A stretch of DNA of 30,773 bases from Chloroflexota bacterium (lineage in GTDB: Bacteria; Chloroflexota; Dehalococcoidia; Tepidiformales; Tepidiformaceae): positions 1-30,773 of the forward strand of contig JAKALX010000004.1 in NCBI GenBank assembly GCA_021823905.1, read 5' to 3'. The stretch's first letter is position 1. Each line of letters begins with the position of its first letter. Positions 7,372-15,906 of this stretch are shown in pieces. The notes under the pieces are model-generated. The model was given only the letters and a program-made list of their open reading frames with translations, was not told where the DNA came from and did no database searches. Position numbers and translations under genes: made by a program.

Positions 7372-9591
7372 ATGACAGGGCAGGTGGCGGTTCACGCCGG
7401 TGTCGTCGCCTTCGACGAGCCCCTGGCCGTCGGCGGCGATCTCTCGGCGCTTCTCGGCGGCAAGGGTGCAGGTCTGGTGGAGATGACGCAGAAACTGCGC
7501 CTGCCGGTCCCGCCCGGGTTCGTCATCACCACCGATGTCTGCCGCCGCTATCTTGCGGCTGGCTGGCCGCCCGAGCTCGATGGCCACATCGTCGAGCACC
7601 TCGAACGGCTGGCGGCGGCTACGGGACGACGCTTCGGCGACCCCGAACGCCCCTTGCTCGTCTCAGTCCGATCAGGTGCGCCGGTCTCGATGCCGGGGAT
7701 GATGGACACACTGCTCAACGTCGGCATCACGCCCCAATCGCGGGACTGCCTGTCGGCCGAGACCGGCGACGCCGGGTTCGCCGCTGACACCTGGCTGCGC
7801 TTCTGCCGGATGTACGCGGAGATCGTCCTCGGCCTTCCGCGGGGCGAGGTTGCCAGCGCGGCGTCGTCGGACGGGACCCCTGAGGGCAAGCTGGCCGCGG
7901 CCGAGCGGGTAGAGCGTCTGGCAGCCGAACTCGCCCATCCCGGAATTCCCCATGAGCCGCGCGAGCAGCTTCGGCAGGCCGTCGAGGCCGTCTTTCGGTC
8001 GTGGAATTCGGACCGTGCGAGGGTCTTCCGGGCACGCGAAGGTCTGAGCGACGATCTCGGCACCGCGGTGACGATCCAGGCGATGGTGTTTGGGAACCTC
8101 GATGAGCGTTCGGGCACCGGTGTCGTCTTCACGCGCGACCCGGCCACGGGCGAGCGCACGGTCTTCGGCGACTACCTGCCGCGAGCCCAGGGCGAGGACG
8201 TGGTCGCCGGCACGCACGCCGTCTCCGGCCTGGAGGCGCTCCGCGGCCAGCTCCCCGAAGTGCACGAAGAGCTGCTGGGCGTCCTCGATCGGCTCGAGCA
8301 CCACTACCGCGACGTCTGCGACGTCGAAGTCACGGTGAGCCAGGGGACCCTCTATGTTCTCCAGACGCGCATCGGGCGGCGCAGCCCCTTGGCCGCGGTC
8401 CGCATCGCGGTGTCCATGGCCGAGGACCCGGGTTTCCCGCTTTCGAAGGCCGAGGCGGTGGCGCGGATCAACCCGGATCTGCTTCGCCAGCTCGCCGGCG
8501 CCGCTCATGTCGACGCCCGGGCGGCGCCGCTCGCCGTGGGGCGCCCCGCTTCCCCCGGGGTTGGGGTTGGCGCGCTCTGCTGCGACCCCGACCGCGCCGC
8601 GGAGCTGAGCGCATCCGGCGGCCGCGTGGTGCTGGCGCGCGAAGAGACCTCGCCCGCGGACGTTCACGGGATGGTCGGAGCGGCAGCGCTCCTCACGACC
8701 ACCGGCGGCGTCGCCAGCCATGCGGCCGTCGTCGCGCGTGGTTGGGGCATCCCCGCGGTGACGGGCGCGACGGCAGTCGCGGTCAGCGACGCGGGGATCA
8801 CGGTCGGCGACGTCTTCGTTCCCGAGGGCGAGGTGGTCACGGTCGACGGCTCGTCCGGGGCCCTCTTCCGCGGCGACCGGCGTGCCGGCGAGGCCGCTGA
8901 GATCCCGGAGGTGCAAACGCTTCGGCAATGGGCGGCGGAACTCGGGATCGACCCCGGAGGGACTGCGGCGCCATTCGATTCGGGCCTCCAGGCGCGTGAG
9001 GTCGCGCTGATGGAGGTCGTTCGCACCGTCCAGCTCAAGGGACTCTGCACACCTGAGAAGGCGGCGGCGGCGCTCGGGACTTCTCAGGCGGGGATCGAGG
9101 CGATCCTGGGCTCCTCTACCACGTTCTTCAAGACGACTCCGCGGGGCCAGGCGCTGGCTCCCGAGGGCCGCGCCTGGCTCGATAGCGCACTGAAGTCGGA
9201 ACGCGAGGCCGCCGACAGAGCAACGATGGACGAATGCTACGTCGCGTTCCTGGCGCTGAATTCCCGCTTCAAGCAGCTGGTGAGCGAATGGCAGATCGCC
9301 GGCGCCGCTGGCGGTCAGACCGAGGAGTACACCGCCGAGATGCTCCGAACGCTCCGCGAGATCAACCTCGCGCTGGCGCCCGTTCTCGGCGCCGCATCGG
9401 GCCAGGTGGCGCGCCTCGCGGGCTACCGTCGCCTCTTCGACGCGGCGCTCGCGCATCTCGACGCTGGCGATCTTTCGATGCTTGCGTCGCCCCTCAAGGA
9501 CAGCTACCACACGGTCTGGTTCGAATTCCACGAAGAGCTCATCGCTCTCTCCGGCCGCGACCGCCTGGAAGAGGAGCGCGCAGGCCACTGA
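7372..9591 (+). CDS. Pyruvate-phosphate-dikinase-like protein without the PEP/pyruvate barrel
   Basis: 739 aa. The N-terminal ATP-grasp region is clear: LLGGKGAGLVEM, the PPDK signature SVRSGAPVSMPGMMDT, DDLGTAVTIQAMVFGN, GTGVVFTRDPATGE and LYVLQTR. The swivelling domain follows with TTTGGVASHAAVVARGWGIP and the phosphorylatable His450. In a normal PPDK or PEP synthase a TIM-barrel with the EGIGLCRTE-type motif follows; here about 220 residues of helical, partly winged-helix-like sequence (CTPEKAAAALGTSQAGIEAIL) stand in its place. The protein can probably form a phosphohistidine from ATP but not act on PEP or pyruvate by itself. The start ATG 7372 is preceded by AGGGCGG; a TTG immediately before is less likely. 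It forms an operon with the preceding gene. Confidence 0.8.
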   Translation: MTGQVAVHAGVVAFDEPLAVGGDLSALLGGKGAGLVEMTQKLRLPVPPGFVITTDVCRRYLAAGWPPELDGHIVEHLERLAAATGRRFGDPERPLLVSVRSGAPVSMPGMMDTLLNVGITPQSRDCLSAETGDAGFAADTWLRFCRMYAEIVLGLPRGEVASAASSDGTPEGKLAAAERVERLAAELAHPGIPHEPREQLRQAVEAVFRSWNSDRARVFRAREGLSDDLGTAVTIQAMVFGNLDERSGTGVVFTRDPATGERTVFGDYLPRAQGEDVVAGTHAVSGLEALRGQLPEVHEELLGVLDRLEHHYRDVCDVEVTVSQGTLYVLQTRIGRRSPLAAVRIAVSMAEDPGFPLSKAEAVARINPDLLRQLAGAAHVDARAAPLAVGRPASPGVGVGALCCDPDRAAELSASGGRVVLAREETSPADVHGMVGAAALLTTTGGVASHAAVVARGWGIPAVTGATAVAVSDAGITVGDVFVPEGEVVTVDGSSGALFRGDRRAGEAAEIPEVQTLRQWAAELGIDPGGTAAPFDSGLQAREVALMEVVRTVQLKGLCTPEKAAAALGTSQAGIEAILGSSTTFFKTTPRGQALAPEGRAWLDSALKSEREAADRATMDECYVAFLALNSRFKQLVSEWQIAGAAGGQTEEYTAEMLRTLREINLALAPVLGAASGQVARLAGYRRLFDAALAHLDAGDLSMLASPLKDSYHTVWFEFHEELIALSGRDRLEEERAGH

Positions 9592-9652
9592 CGTGGCACG
9601 GCCCGCCGCAACTCCCCGCTATTGTCGGTTGCCGGTTTCGTTTCTCGGTTTC

Positions 9653-9729
9653 TGGTACGGCTGGAGGGATTCGAACCCCCGACCCTCTGTTCCGAAGACA
9701 GATGCTCTATTCCACTGAGCTACAGCCGC
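9653..9729 (-). tRNA. tRNA-Arg(UCG)
   Basis: Reading the minus strand gives a full cloverleaf: acceptor GCGGCTG/CAGCCGT (one G-U pair), D-stem GCTC/GAGC, anticodon stem TCTGT/ACAGA with loop CTTCGGA, and a T-arm GGGGG-TTCGAAT-CCCTC. U33 is followed by anticodon UCG, which reads CGA/CGG arginine codons. The discriminator is A and CCA is encoded (9653-9655). The 5' half is the integration site of the adjacent island, so the tRNA's original upstream region now lies about 12 kb away. Confidence 0.95.
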
Positions 9730-9732
9730 ACG
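9691..9732. repeat. Attachment-site repeat, left copy (attL)
   Basis: A 42-bp sequence running from the anticodon loop of the tRNA through its 5' end plus three bases. It is repeated exactly and in the same orientation at 22045-22086, and the flanking bases differ on both sides. This is the footprint of tyrosine-recombinase integration into a tRNA gene, with crossover probably in the anticodon arm. Confidence 0.95.
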
Positions 9733-9755
9733 ATTCGCTCTCGGTTGAATCTGAG

Positions 9756-9821
9756 TTCACCATCTAACTCGATTCTCCCGAGATTACCCCTGTTGCCTTA
9801 CCGCTCACTCACATGATAACT
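9756..9821 (+). promoter_or_regulatory. Two candidate integrase arm-type sites, left end
   Basis: TTCACCATCTAACT (9756-9769) and CTCACATGATAACT (9808-9821) each match 11 of 14 positions of the motif TTCACCCGATAACT found exactly at the other end of the island (21975-21988). They lie 24 and 76 bases inside the left core repeat and just before the integrase Shine-Dalgarno. The positions fit arm-type binding sites of a tyrosine integrase and possible autoregulation. The assignment is an inference. Confidence 0.45.
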
Positions 9822-9848
9822 TCGCCGCGCACTTGGAGGTGTAATGCG

Positions 9849-10796
9849 ATGACGACCATCACGCGAACGGCGCCGGCGAAGGTAACCGGGGCCCTCAAAG
9901 TATACCGGGACGCCTTCCTGCGGTCGCTGGCGTCCGAGCGCAAGAGCCCGCGAACGTTGCAGACTTACGGCGAAGCCGTCGATCGCCTGGACGCCTTCCT
10001 CCACAGCAAGGGCATGCCGACCGAGCCGGCAGCGATCACTCGCGAGCACCTGACGGAATGGATCAACGATCTCCTCGACCAGCACAAGGCGTCCACGGCG
10101 CTGAATCGCTACCGCAGCGCCTATCGGTTCTTCGAGTACCTCGTAGACGTGGACGAGATCCCCTCCTCTCCGATGGCCAAGATGAAGCCACCGAAGGTCG
10201 AAGAGATGGAGATCCCGATCATCCCCGACGACGCACTCCAGAAGCTCCTCAAAGCCTGCAACGGCAAGGGACACCGCGAGCGGCGGGATATGGCTCTCGT
10301 CTGGGCCTTTCTCGATACCGGCCTGCGCGTGAGCGAGATGGCGAGCCTCCGGCTGGCACCGATGGAAGACACGGACTCCTTCTTCGACGTGGAACAGGGA
10401 GTGTTCTGGGTAATGGGGAAGGGCAAGCGGCAGCGGCGCGTCCCCCTCGGCAACAGGGCCCGCAAGTCCATGGACGCCTACCTCTTCGCCCGCGCGAAAC
10501 ACCCGAAGGCAGACGACCCGTTCCTCTGGATCGGCGAGCGCGGCCACATCGGCGCCAGCGGCCTCTATCAGCTCATTGAGCGCCGTTGCGAGCTGGCCGG
10601 CATACCTCGCGTTCACCCACACCAGTTCCGCCACACCTTCGCGCACAAGATGCAGGCTGCGAACATCAACGACTCCGACCTCATGTACCTCGCCGGCTGG
10701 CGCACTCGCTCGATGCTCAATCGGTACGGCGCCAGCGCCGCGGCGGAGCGCGCTATCGAGGCCCACAAGCGCCTGTCTCCGGGCGACCGACTGTAG
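9849..10796 (+). CDS. int: Tyrosine recombinase (island integrase)
   Basis: 315 aa. The N-terminal SAM-like core-binding domain covers about residues 15-105 (SPRTLQTYGEAVDRLDAFL ...). The catalytic domain has Arg160 in DTGLRVSEMASL, the beta-hairpin lysine in MGKGKRQRRVPL (about 191-193), HPHQFRHTF with His258 and Arg261, Trp284 in LAGWRTRSM in place of the second histidine, and nucleophile Tyr293 in LNRYG, so it appears active. The frame is open to 9813, but the ATG at 9849 is chosen because GGAGG (9835-9839) lies nine bases before it. Its position next to the tRNA with att repeats identifies it as the enzyme that integrates and excises this island. The next gene starts seven bases after the stop. 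Confidence 0.93.
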   Translation: MTTITRTAPAKVTGALKVYRDAFLRSLASERKSPRTLQTYGEAVDRLDAFLHSKGMPTEPAAITREHLTEWINDLLDQHKASTALNRYRSAYRFFEYLVDVDEIPSSPMAKMKPPKVEEMEIPIIPDDALQKLLKACNGKGHRERRDMALVWAFLDTGLRVSEMASLRLAPMEDTDSFFDVEQGVFWVMGKGKRQRRVPLGNRARKSMDAYLFARAKHPKADDPFLWIGERGHIGASGLYQLIERRCELAGIPRVHPHQFRHTFAHKMQAANINDSDLMYLAGWRTRSMLNRYGASAAAERAIEAHKRLSPGDRL

Positions 10797-10803
10797 CAAC
10801 CCG

Positions 10804-11622
10804 ATGACGGTCTACGAGGACACTGACGAGTTTCGAGCCGCCCTTGCCCGTCGCCACGGCCTTGATGCCCTCTCTGACGCCGACTGGGAGTATTGCCGGC
10901 CAACCATGCATGGCGCGTGGGACGACCAGGACCTCAGGGAGGCGTCTGATCGCCTCCTCGATGGGCCAGACTTCTCGGCACTGCTGGACAGGGAAGCCGC
11001 TGGCATGCGCCGCCGGCTCGGTGACCGTTTCACATGGCGATTGGTAGACGAGGCGGCGCTAGCTTTCATGACCGCGGATTTCGATGACGCCGCCGAAGCG
11101 AGCAGCCCCGGCGCACTTTCTGGTGAGCGCGTCCAAGCAGTCGGCCGGATAGTCCTCCTGCGGCTGGCGGCCGAGCAGTTCTCTCGACGGAGAGGGATTG
11201 AGTTCCACCTCGCGATCGAGCTGCTACTGTTTGGGAAGCGAGGGCACCGCGCGGCCCGGAGCACGCTCCAGTCGGGCTCCTTCCTCGACCGATTCCTTCG
11301 TGCGCCGTTCGAGACTGCCTCGCACTTCGCCCGCTCGGACCGCAAGGCGCCGCTCGATGAATCCGTCAGCCTCAACGACGCTGATCAGCAGGTCTACGGC
11401 GAGCTCTTGGAGCGAGCCGCGCGTCGGCTCCCCACCTGGGAAGACCGCTGGATGGCCTACGAGTCTGGATACGCAGTCCTGGTGGGCCGGACGTTCACCA
11501 ACAGCGCGGCTTACGAGACCGCGGTCCGCCGTGAGCGGACTCGCGTAACGCGGCTCCTGCGGGAAGCAATGGCCCTGGCCGAAGCCACGAAAAACGCAAC
11601 AGGATCCACGCCGATTCCGTGA
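10804..11622 (+). CDS. Hypothetical protein co-transcribed with the integrase
   Basis: 272 aa, start ATG seven bases after the integrase stop, so very likely in one operon. The protein is mostly helical and charged, with no signal peptide or membrane segment. A mid-section LAAEQFSRRRGIEFHLAIELLLFGKRGHRAARSTL and a C-terminal helix pair ending VRRERTRVTRLLREAMALA are visible; the latter is faintly reminiscent of a DNA-binding helix-turn-helix but no family is recognised. Involvement in recombination or maintenance is suggested only by position. Confidence 0.7.
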   Translation: MTVYEDTDEFRAALARRHGLDALSDADWEYCRPTMHGAWDDQDLREASDRLLDGPDFSALLDREAAGMRRRLGDRFTWRLVDEAALAFMTADFDDAAEASSPGALSGERVQAVGRIVLLRLAAEQFSRRRGIEFHLAIELLLFGKRGHRAARSTLQSGSFLDRFLRAPFETASHFARSDRKAPLDESVSLNDADQQVYGELLERAARRLPTWEDRWMAYESGYAVLVGRTFTNSAAYETAVRRERTRVTRLLREAMALAEATKNATGSTPIP

Positions 11623-11635
11623 CAACCTGTTTCCC

Positions 11636-11641
11636 TAGCTT
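11636..11641 (+). promoter_or_regulatory. -10 box of a probable leaderless promoter
   Basis: TAGCTT lies six bases before the ATG at 11648, with no Shine-Dalgarno between. GTGACA at 11619-11624 resembles a -35 but is only 11 bases away, so the -35 is uncertain. Confidence 0.35.
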
Positions 11642-11647
11642 TGCCGT

Positions 11648-11914
11648 ATGGCTCGCGGCAAGGACCCCATCCGGGCACAGGCTGGCAAGGTCGGCGGACA
11701 CCGCCTCCACGCCACCCACGACAGCCGCGAGATCGCGGCACGTGCTCGCCAGGGTTTCCTGCGCCGCTTTGAAGTCGAAGTCGATCCCGATTGCATCCTC
11801 CCCGAGGCCGAGCGCCAGCGCCGCGCCGAGCAGGCCAAGAGGGCCTACATGGCCGCTCTCGCGCTCAAGTCGGCGATGGCGCGCCGATCGGGTGCCAAAG
11901 CGATTCGCGGCTAG
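11648..11914 (+). CDS. Small basic conserved hypothetical protein
   Basis: 88 aa, rich in Arg, Ala and Lys. The pattern ARGKDPIRAQAGKVGGHRLHATHDSRE ... FLRRFEVEVDPD ... LPEAERQRRAEQAKRAYMAALALKSA matches small proteins that I recall being annotated as hypothetical in many actinobacterial genomes. The charged helices suggest nucleic-acid binding, but no function is known to me. There is no Shine-Dalgarno; a -10-like TAGCTT ends seven bases before the ATG, consistent with a leaderless transcript. The next ATG is two bases after its stop, so the two genes form an operon. Confidence 0.75.
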   Translation: MARGKDPIRAQAGKVGGHRLHATHDSREIAARARQGFLRRFEVEVDPDCILPEAERQRRAEQAKRAYMAALALKSAMARRSGAKAIRG

Positions 11915-11916
11915 CC

Positions 11917-12864
11917 ATGGCTCACACGCATCGCGGGCCGAATCGCAGACCCGCTGGAGCTCCCGATCGCCCGCCGCGCCGAACTCGCGATGGGTCGCTC
12001 GTAGTGGTCATACCAGCCGCTCTTGCCGGCGCCGCCCTGCGGTCTGACGAAGTCCCGGAGCTCGTAGCCTTTCTCGTCGCAAGCGCGCTGGATACGGACC
12101 ACAGCGGGATCGTCAGTCTTGCGGATCTCCGTAGGGAACTGCGCCACCTAATGAGCGAAGATCGCGCTCGACATCTGATCCATGGCGACAAGATGCGCCG
12201 GTATGCGTCCTGCGAGGGCTCGGTCTTGCGGCTCCGGGGGCGAGCGGAGCTGATTTGCTCATTCGAGGTCGAGGTGCTCTCGCGAACCGATTCAATCGGA
12301 CTCCCCGTCTGGAGTCTCGACAGTCGCGCGAGGCGCGGCGCTGCGTTGCTTGCTTCGGTGCTGGCGACGGCCAGGGCCAAGCCCCGCTCCTACAAGTTCA
12401 TCGCGCGCTTCACTACCGTCGATCGCGGAACCATCTATCGCTGGCTGCGTGATCCGGTGGTCAGCCGGCACATTCTCCGGCGCTCATCCACTTGGAGGGT
12501 CACTGACCGTCGCAAGCGGTCAAACCGATGGCTGGTGCCCGCCAGCCGCGAGGGAGGATCGATGCAACTCCGGCGGGGACTGGGTTCTCGACAGGGAGAG
12601 GCGAGTAGCGCGTCTCAGGGAATCCGCCCGTTGAAGATTTACTTCGGAAGCGAGGCAGAGATGCTACGGGAGCTGCGCTGGCGCCGAAGGAAGGGCATCG
12701 ATATCGTTCGCGAGCTTGTCTTGCGAGGCGAGCTGCTCGTTGGTGACGGGCGCGAACTCCGCCCCTACTTTCCGGAGGACCTCCTGCCCCTGATCGGTAT
12801 CCGACCGGCCACTTTGCATCAGTACTCTTGGGATACCGATCGGAGAGAGGAGAACGACGGGTAA
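11917..12864 (+). CDS. Putative helix-turn-helix DNA-binding protein
   Basis: 315 aa from the ATG at 11917, two bases after the preceding stop; the frame is open upstream but overlaps that gene. A segment around residues 155-185 (KFIARFTTVDRGTIYRWLRDPVVS) reads as a helix-turn-helix, and a basic stretch follows (RRSSTWRVTDRRKRSNRWL). The N-terminal 120 residues (VPELVAFLVASALDTDHSGIVSLADLRREL) look like a separate helical domain. It could be an island replication, excision or regulatory factor; I do not recognise a family. Its 3' end carries a long perfect inverted repeat (12792-12841). Confidence 0.6.
   Translation: MAHTHRGPNRRPAGAPDRPPRRTRDGSLVVVIPAALAGAALRSDEVPELVAFLVASALDTDHSGIVSLADLRRELRHLMSEDRARHLIHGDKMRRYASCEGSVLRLRGRAELICSFEVEVLSRTDSIGLPVWSLDSRARRGAALLASVLATARAKPRSYKFIARFTTVDRGTIYRWLRDPVVSRHILRRSSTWRVTDRRKRSNRWLVPASREGGSMQLRRGLGSRQGEASSASQGIRPLKIYFGSEAEMLRELRWRRRKGIDIVRELVLRGELLVGDGRELRPYFPEDLLPLIGIRPATLHQYSWDTDRREENDG
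12792..12841. repeat. Perfect 11-bp inverted repeat at the 3' end of a gene
   Basis: GATCGGTATCC (12792-12802) and GGATACCGATC (12831-12841) are exact inverse complements with a 28-base loop. They lie just inside the coding end of the preceding gene and about 115 bases before the restriction-modification start. No T-run follows, so it is not a standard intrinsic terminator; a protein-binding site or RNA stem is possible. Confidence 0.6.
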
Positions 12865-12940
12865 CCAGCGAGCAGAATTTAGCGCGGCGCCGTGGCAAGT
12901 CTCGCCGACTGGCCCGTGCTCTTTTGCCCGCACTGTGCCG

Positions 12941-12946
12941 TAGAAT
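12941..12946 (+). promoter_or_regulatory. -10 box of the restriction-modification gene
   Basis: TAGAAT matches five of six consensus bases and ends ten bases before the ATG at 12956, with no Shine-Dalgarno in between, so the transcript probably begins at or very near the start codon. An inverted repeat AGTC-N5-GACT (12898-12910) about 30 bases upstream could be an operator; it is not the C-box pattern. Confidence 0.5.
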
Positions 12947-12955
12947 CGCCTCGCG

Positions 12956-15889
12956 ATGACACCCGGCGAGTTTGTGCGGAAGTGGGCGACCTCAACAGCA
13001 ACCGAGCGTGCCGCGTCCCAGGAACACTTCATTGACCTCTGCCGCCTCCTTGGCGAGAAGACGCCCAACGAGGCTGACCCCTCGGGCGACATCTACGCCT
13101 TCGAGAAGGGCGCGCCCAAGTCCGGCGGTGGCGACGGCTTTGCGGACGTGTGGCTCAAGGACCACTTCGGCTGGGAGTACAAGGGGAAGCGCAAGGACCT
13201 CGGCGCCGCCTACAAGCAGCTCCTCGACTACCACGAGGCGCTTGGCCAGCCGCCCCTGCTCGTGGTCTGCGACCTGGAGCGCTTCGAGGTGCACACGAAG
13301 TGGACCAACACCGAGTCCTGGGTCTACCGGTTCTCGCTGCTTGACCTCACGAGCGGCGAGTCGGTCGCGGTAACGACGCCGGTCGGACAGCCAGTCCTCG
13401 ACGCGCCGAAGCTGACCGCGATGCGCGTGCTCAGGGCGCTTTTCGAGGACCCGGACCTCCTCAAGCCAGGGCGCACCACCACGGACATCACCGAGCACGC
13501 GGCACGGCTCTTCAAGCCGATCTCGGACGAGCTGCGCAAGTGGAAGGACCCGAACGGCCACCAGCTCGTCGACGACCTCCGCATCGCCCGATTCATCACG
13601 CGGATGGTCTTTTGCATGTTCGCCACGGACATCGGCCTGCTACCGCCTCAGACGTTCAGCGCGATCTTCACCACCTACGCCATCGACGCGCGAGGGTTCC
13701 GTGACGCCATCCGCGACCTTTGGAAGAACATGCAGGCAGGCGGACGCTTCGGCGCCCAGGTAGTCCCGCACTTCAACGGCGAGCTCTTCGATGACGACGA
13801 TGTCCCCGACGAGGTGACTGCCACGGAGATCATTGCCCTTGGGAAGCTCGACGCGATGAACTGGGCCGACGTCGAGCCGGCAATCTTCGGCACCCTCTTC
13901 GAACGGCTCCTGGACCCGGGAACACGGGCGAAGCTCGGCGCGCACTACACCTCGCGCGCGGACATCGAGCTGCTCGTCGAGCCGGTCCTCATGGCGCCGC
14001 TGCGGCAGCGCTGGGCAGAGGCTCGCGACTCGGCCATCGTCGCGATGGAGCAGGCCGAGCTGCACGGGGCGACGCCGGAGACCCTGCGCGACCGCCTGCG
14101 CGAGCAGGTTGCGCCCTTTCTCGACGAGATTGCGACGATCCAGGTGCTGGACCCGGCCTGCGGGAGTGGGAACTTCCTCTACGTTGCGCTGGCGCTCCTG
14201 AAAGCGCTGGAGAAGGAAGCGATCGCGTTCGCCGAGCTCTATGGCGTCGATTTCCCGCCGCGTGTCGATCCCGGCCAACTCCATGGCATCGAGATCAACC
14301 CGTACGCGCACGAAGTAGCGAGCATCGTCATCTGGATCGGCTACCTGCAGTGGAAACACCGCAACGGCTGGGACCTGCTCGGAGAGAAGCCGATCCTGCG
14401 GAAGCTCCACCAGGTCGAGCTGAAGGACGCGCTCGTCGATGACTCGGACCCGGCGAATCCAAAGGAGGCGGACTGGCCGAAGGCGGGCGTCATCGTCGGC
14501 AACCCGCCGTTCCTCGGTGGGAAGCTGCTTCGCCGGGGACTTGGCGACGAAACTGTCGATCGCATGTTCGCCGTGTACGACGGCCGCGTGCGGCGCGAGA
14601 GCGACCTTTGCTGCTACTGGTTCGAGAAGGCGAGGGCGCAGATCGCGGCCGGCAAGGCCGATCGCGCCGGGCTGCTGGCAACGCAGGGCATCCGCGGGGG
14701 CGCGAACCAGGACGTCCTTCGGCGGATCAAGGAATCCGGCCACATCTTCTTCGCCGTGGACGACCGCGAGTGGGTGCTCGACGGCGCGGCCGTGCACGTC
14801 TCGATGGTCGGCTTCGATGGCGGCAGTGGCAGGCCGCCGGTCTTGTTACAGCACTACGAAACGGTCGAGAAGGATCCGAAGACCGGCAACGAGATCAAGC
14901 GGCGCATCCGCTTCCATCGCCTCCCGGCCGCGGGCATCACCGCAGATCTGACGAGCCAGGCGGACCTGACGAAGGTCGAGCGGCTGACCGAGAACGCCGG
15001 CATCTCGTTCATGGGCGACACGAAGGTCGGGCCGTTCGAGATCGACGCTGAAACTGCCAGCAGGATGCTCACGTCTCCCAACCCCGACGGACGCTCGAAC
15101 GCCGACGTCGTTCGGGCGTGGGCCAACGGGCTCGACATCACGCGCCGACCCCGAGGCATGTGGATCATCGACTTCCCACCGGGGACATCCGAGCGAGAAG
15201 CTGCCTTATACGAGGCTCCGTTTGCTTACGTTCAGTCAACGGTGCAACCCATGCGCACTTCTGCGCGGACACAGGGCAGCGCCGATCCGTGGTGGATTCA
15301 TCACCGTCCTCGTCCGGACATGCGGGCCGCCCTTAAACCGCATCCATGGTACTTGGCCACGCCCAACCTCACGAAGTACCGCTTCTTCGCATGGCTCGAT
15401 GCCCGGGTGCTTCCCGACCATCAGCTCATCGTCTTCGCTCGCCACGACGACTACTTCTTCGGCGTCCTCCAGTCGCACGTGCACGAAGTCTGGGCGCTGC
15501 GCATGGGAACCCAGCTGCGAGAGGCATCAAGCGGCGCCCGCTACACGCCCACTACCTGCTTCGAGACGTTCCCACTCCCCTGGCTGCCCGGCATGGAGCC
15601 CGAGGACGACCCGCGCTATCTGGCGATCGCCGAGGCGGCGAAGGAACTCAACGAGCTGCGCGAAGGCTGGCTGAACCCGGCGCCTGTCGACGGTCTCGCG
15701 CTCGCCCCGAGCGAGTTGGCGAAGCGGACGCTGACGAACCTCTACAACGCGAACCCGACGTGGCTCCAGAACGCCAACCGGAAGCTGGACGAGGCGGTGT
15801 TCGCGGCGTATGGCTGGCCGCCAAACCTCTCGGATCAGGACATCCTCGCCCGCCTTCTCGCGCTGAACTTGGCCCGCTCATCCGCCTAG
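12956..15889 (+). CDS. MmeI-like single-chain restriction-modification enzyme (Type IIL/IIG)
   Basis: 977 aa, close to MmeI (about 920). The N-terminal nuclease domain has a PD-(D/E)XK core: Asp64 in GFADVW, then Glu74 and Lys76 in WEYKGK, the same D...ExK spacing as known for MmeI. A helical spacer leads to an N6-adenine methyltransferase domain with motif I LDPACGSGNFLYVAL (about residues 398-412) and motif IV GNPPFLGG (about 514-521). The C-terminal part (about 720-870, including PWWIHHRPRPDMR and TPNLTKYRFFAWLD) is the DNA-recognition domain. Such proteins methylate one strand of an asymmetric site and cut at a distance when it is unmethylated. It has no separate methylase or specificity partner. 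A convergent C protein lies 17 bases downstream. BREX PglX or DISARM methylases are related alternatives, but no partner genes of those systems are present. Confidence 0.88.
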   Translation: MTPGEFVRKWATSTATERAASQEHFIDLCRLLGEKTPNEADPSGDIYAFEKGAPKSGGGDGFADVWLKDHFGWEYKGKRKDLGAAYKQLLDYHEALGQPPLLVVCDLERFEVHTKWTNTESWVYRFSLLDLTSGESVAVTTPVGQPVLDAPKLTAMRVLRALFEDPDLLKPGRTTTDITEHAARLFKPISDELRKWKDPNGHQLVDDLRIARFITRMVFCMFATDIGLLPPQTFSAIFTTYAIDARGFRDAIRDLWKNMQAGGRFGAQVVPHFNGELFDDDDVPDEVTATEIIALGKLDAMNWADVEPAIFGTLFERLLDPGTRAKLGAHYTSRADIELLVEPVLMAPLRQRWAEARDSAIVAMEQAELHGATPETLRDRLREQVAPFLDEIATIQVLDPACGSGNFLYVALALLKALEKEAIAFAELYGVDFPPRVDPGQLHGIEINPYAHEVASIVIWIGYLQWKHRNGWDLLGEKPILRKLHQVELKDALVDDSDPANPKEADWPKAGVIVGNPPFLGGKLLRRGLGDETVDRMFAVYDGRVRRESDLCCYWFEKARAQIAAGKADRAGLLATQGIRGGANQDVLRRIKESGHIFFAVDDREWVLDGAAVHVSMVGFDGGSGRPPVLLQHYETVEKDPKTGNEIKRRIRFHRLPAAGITADLTSQADLTKVERLTENAGISFMGDTKVGPFEIDAETASRMLTSPNPDGRSNADVVRAWANGLDITRRPRGMWIIDFPPGTSEREAALYEAPFAYVQSTVQPMRTSARTQGSADPWWIHHRPRPDMRAALKPHPWYLATPNLTKYRFFAWLDARVLPDHQLIVFARHDDYFFGVLQSHVHEVWALRMGTQLREASSGARYTPTTCFETFPLPWLPGMEPEDDPRYLAIAEAAKELNELREGWLNPAPVDGLALAPSELAKRTLTNLYNANPTWLQNANRKLDEAVFAAYGWPPNLSDQDILARLLALNLARSSA

Positions 15890-15906
15890 GAAGCCTACCA
15901 GCCTCG

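Noticed and set aside
7672..9588. Long minus-strand open frame (638 codons) opposite the dikinase gene
   Set aside because: It mirrors the codon structure of the clear PPDK-like gene on the plus strand; the product is Arg/Gly/Ala-rich with no domain pattern. High GC produces such shadows.
12956..15889. BREX (PglX) or DISARM methylase
   Set aside because: The N-terminal D...ExK nuclease core and the stand-alone context fit MmeI-like enzymes; no BREX or DISARM partner genes are in the island.
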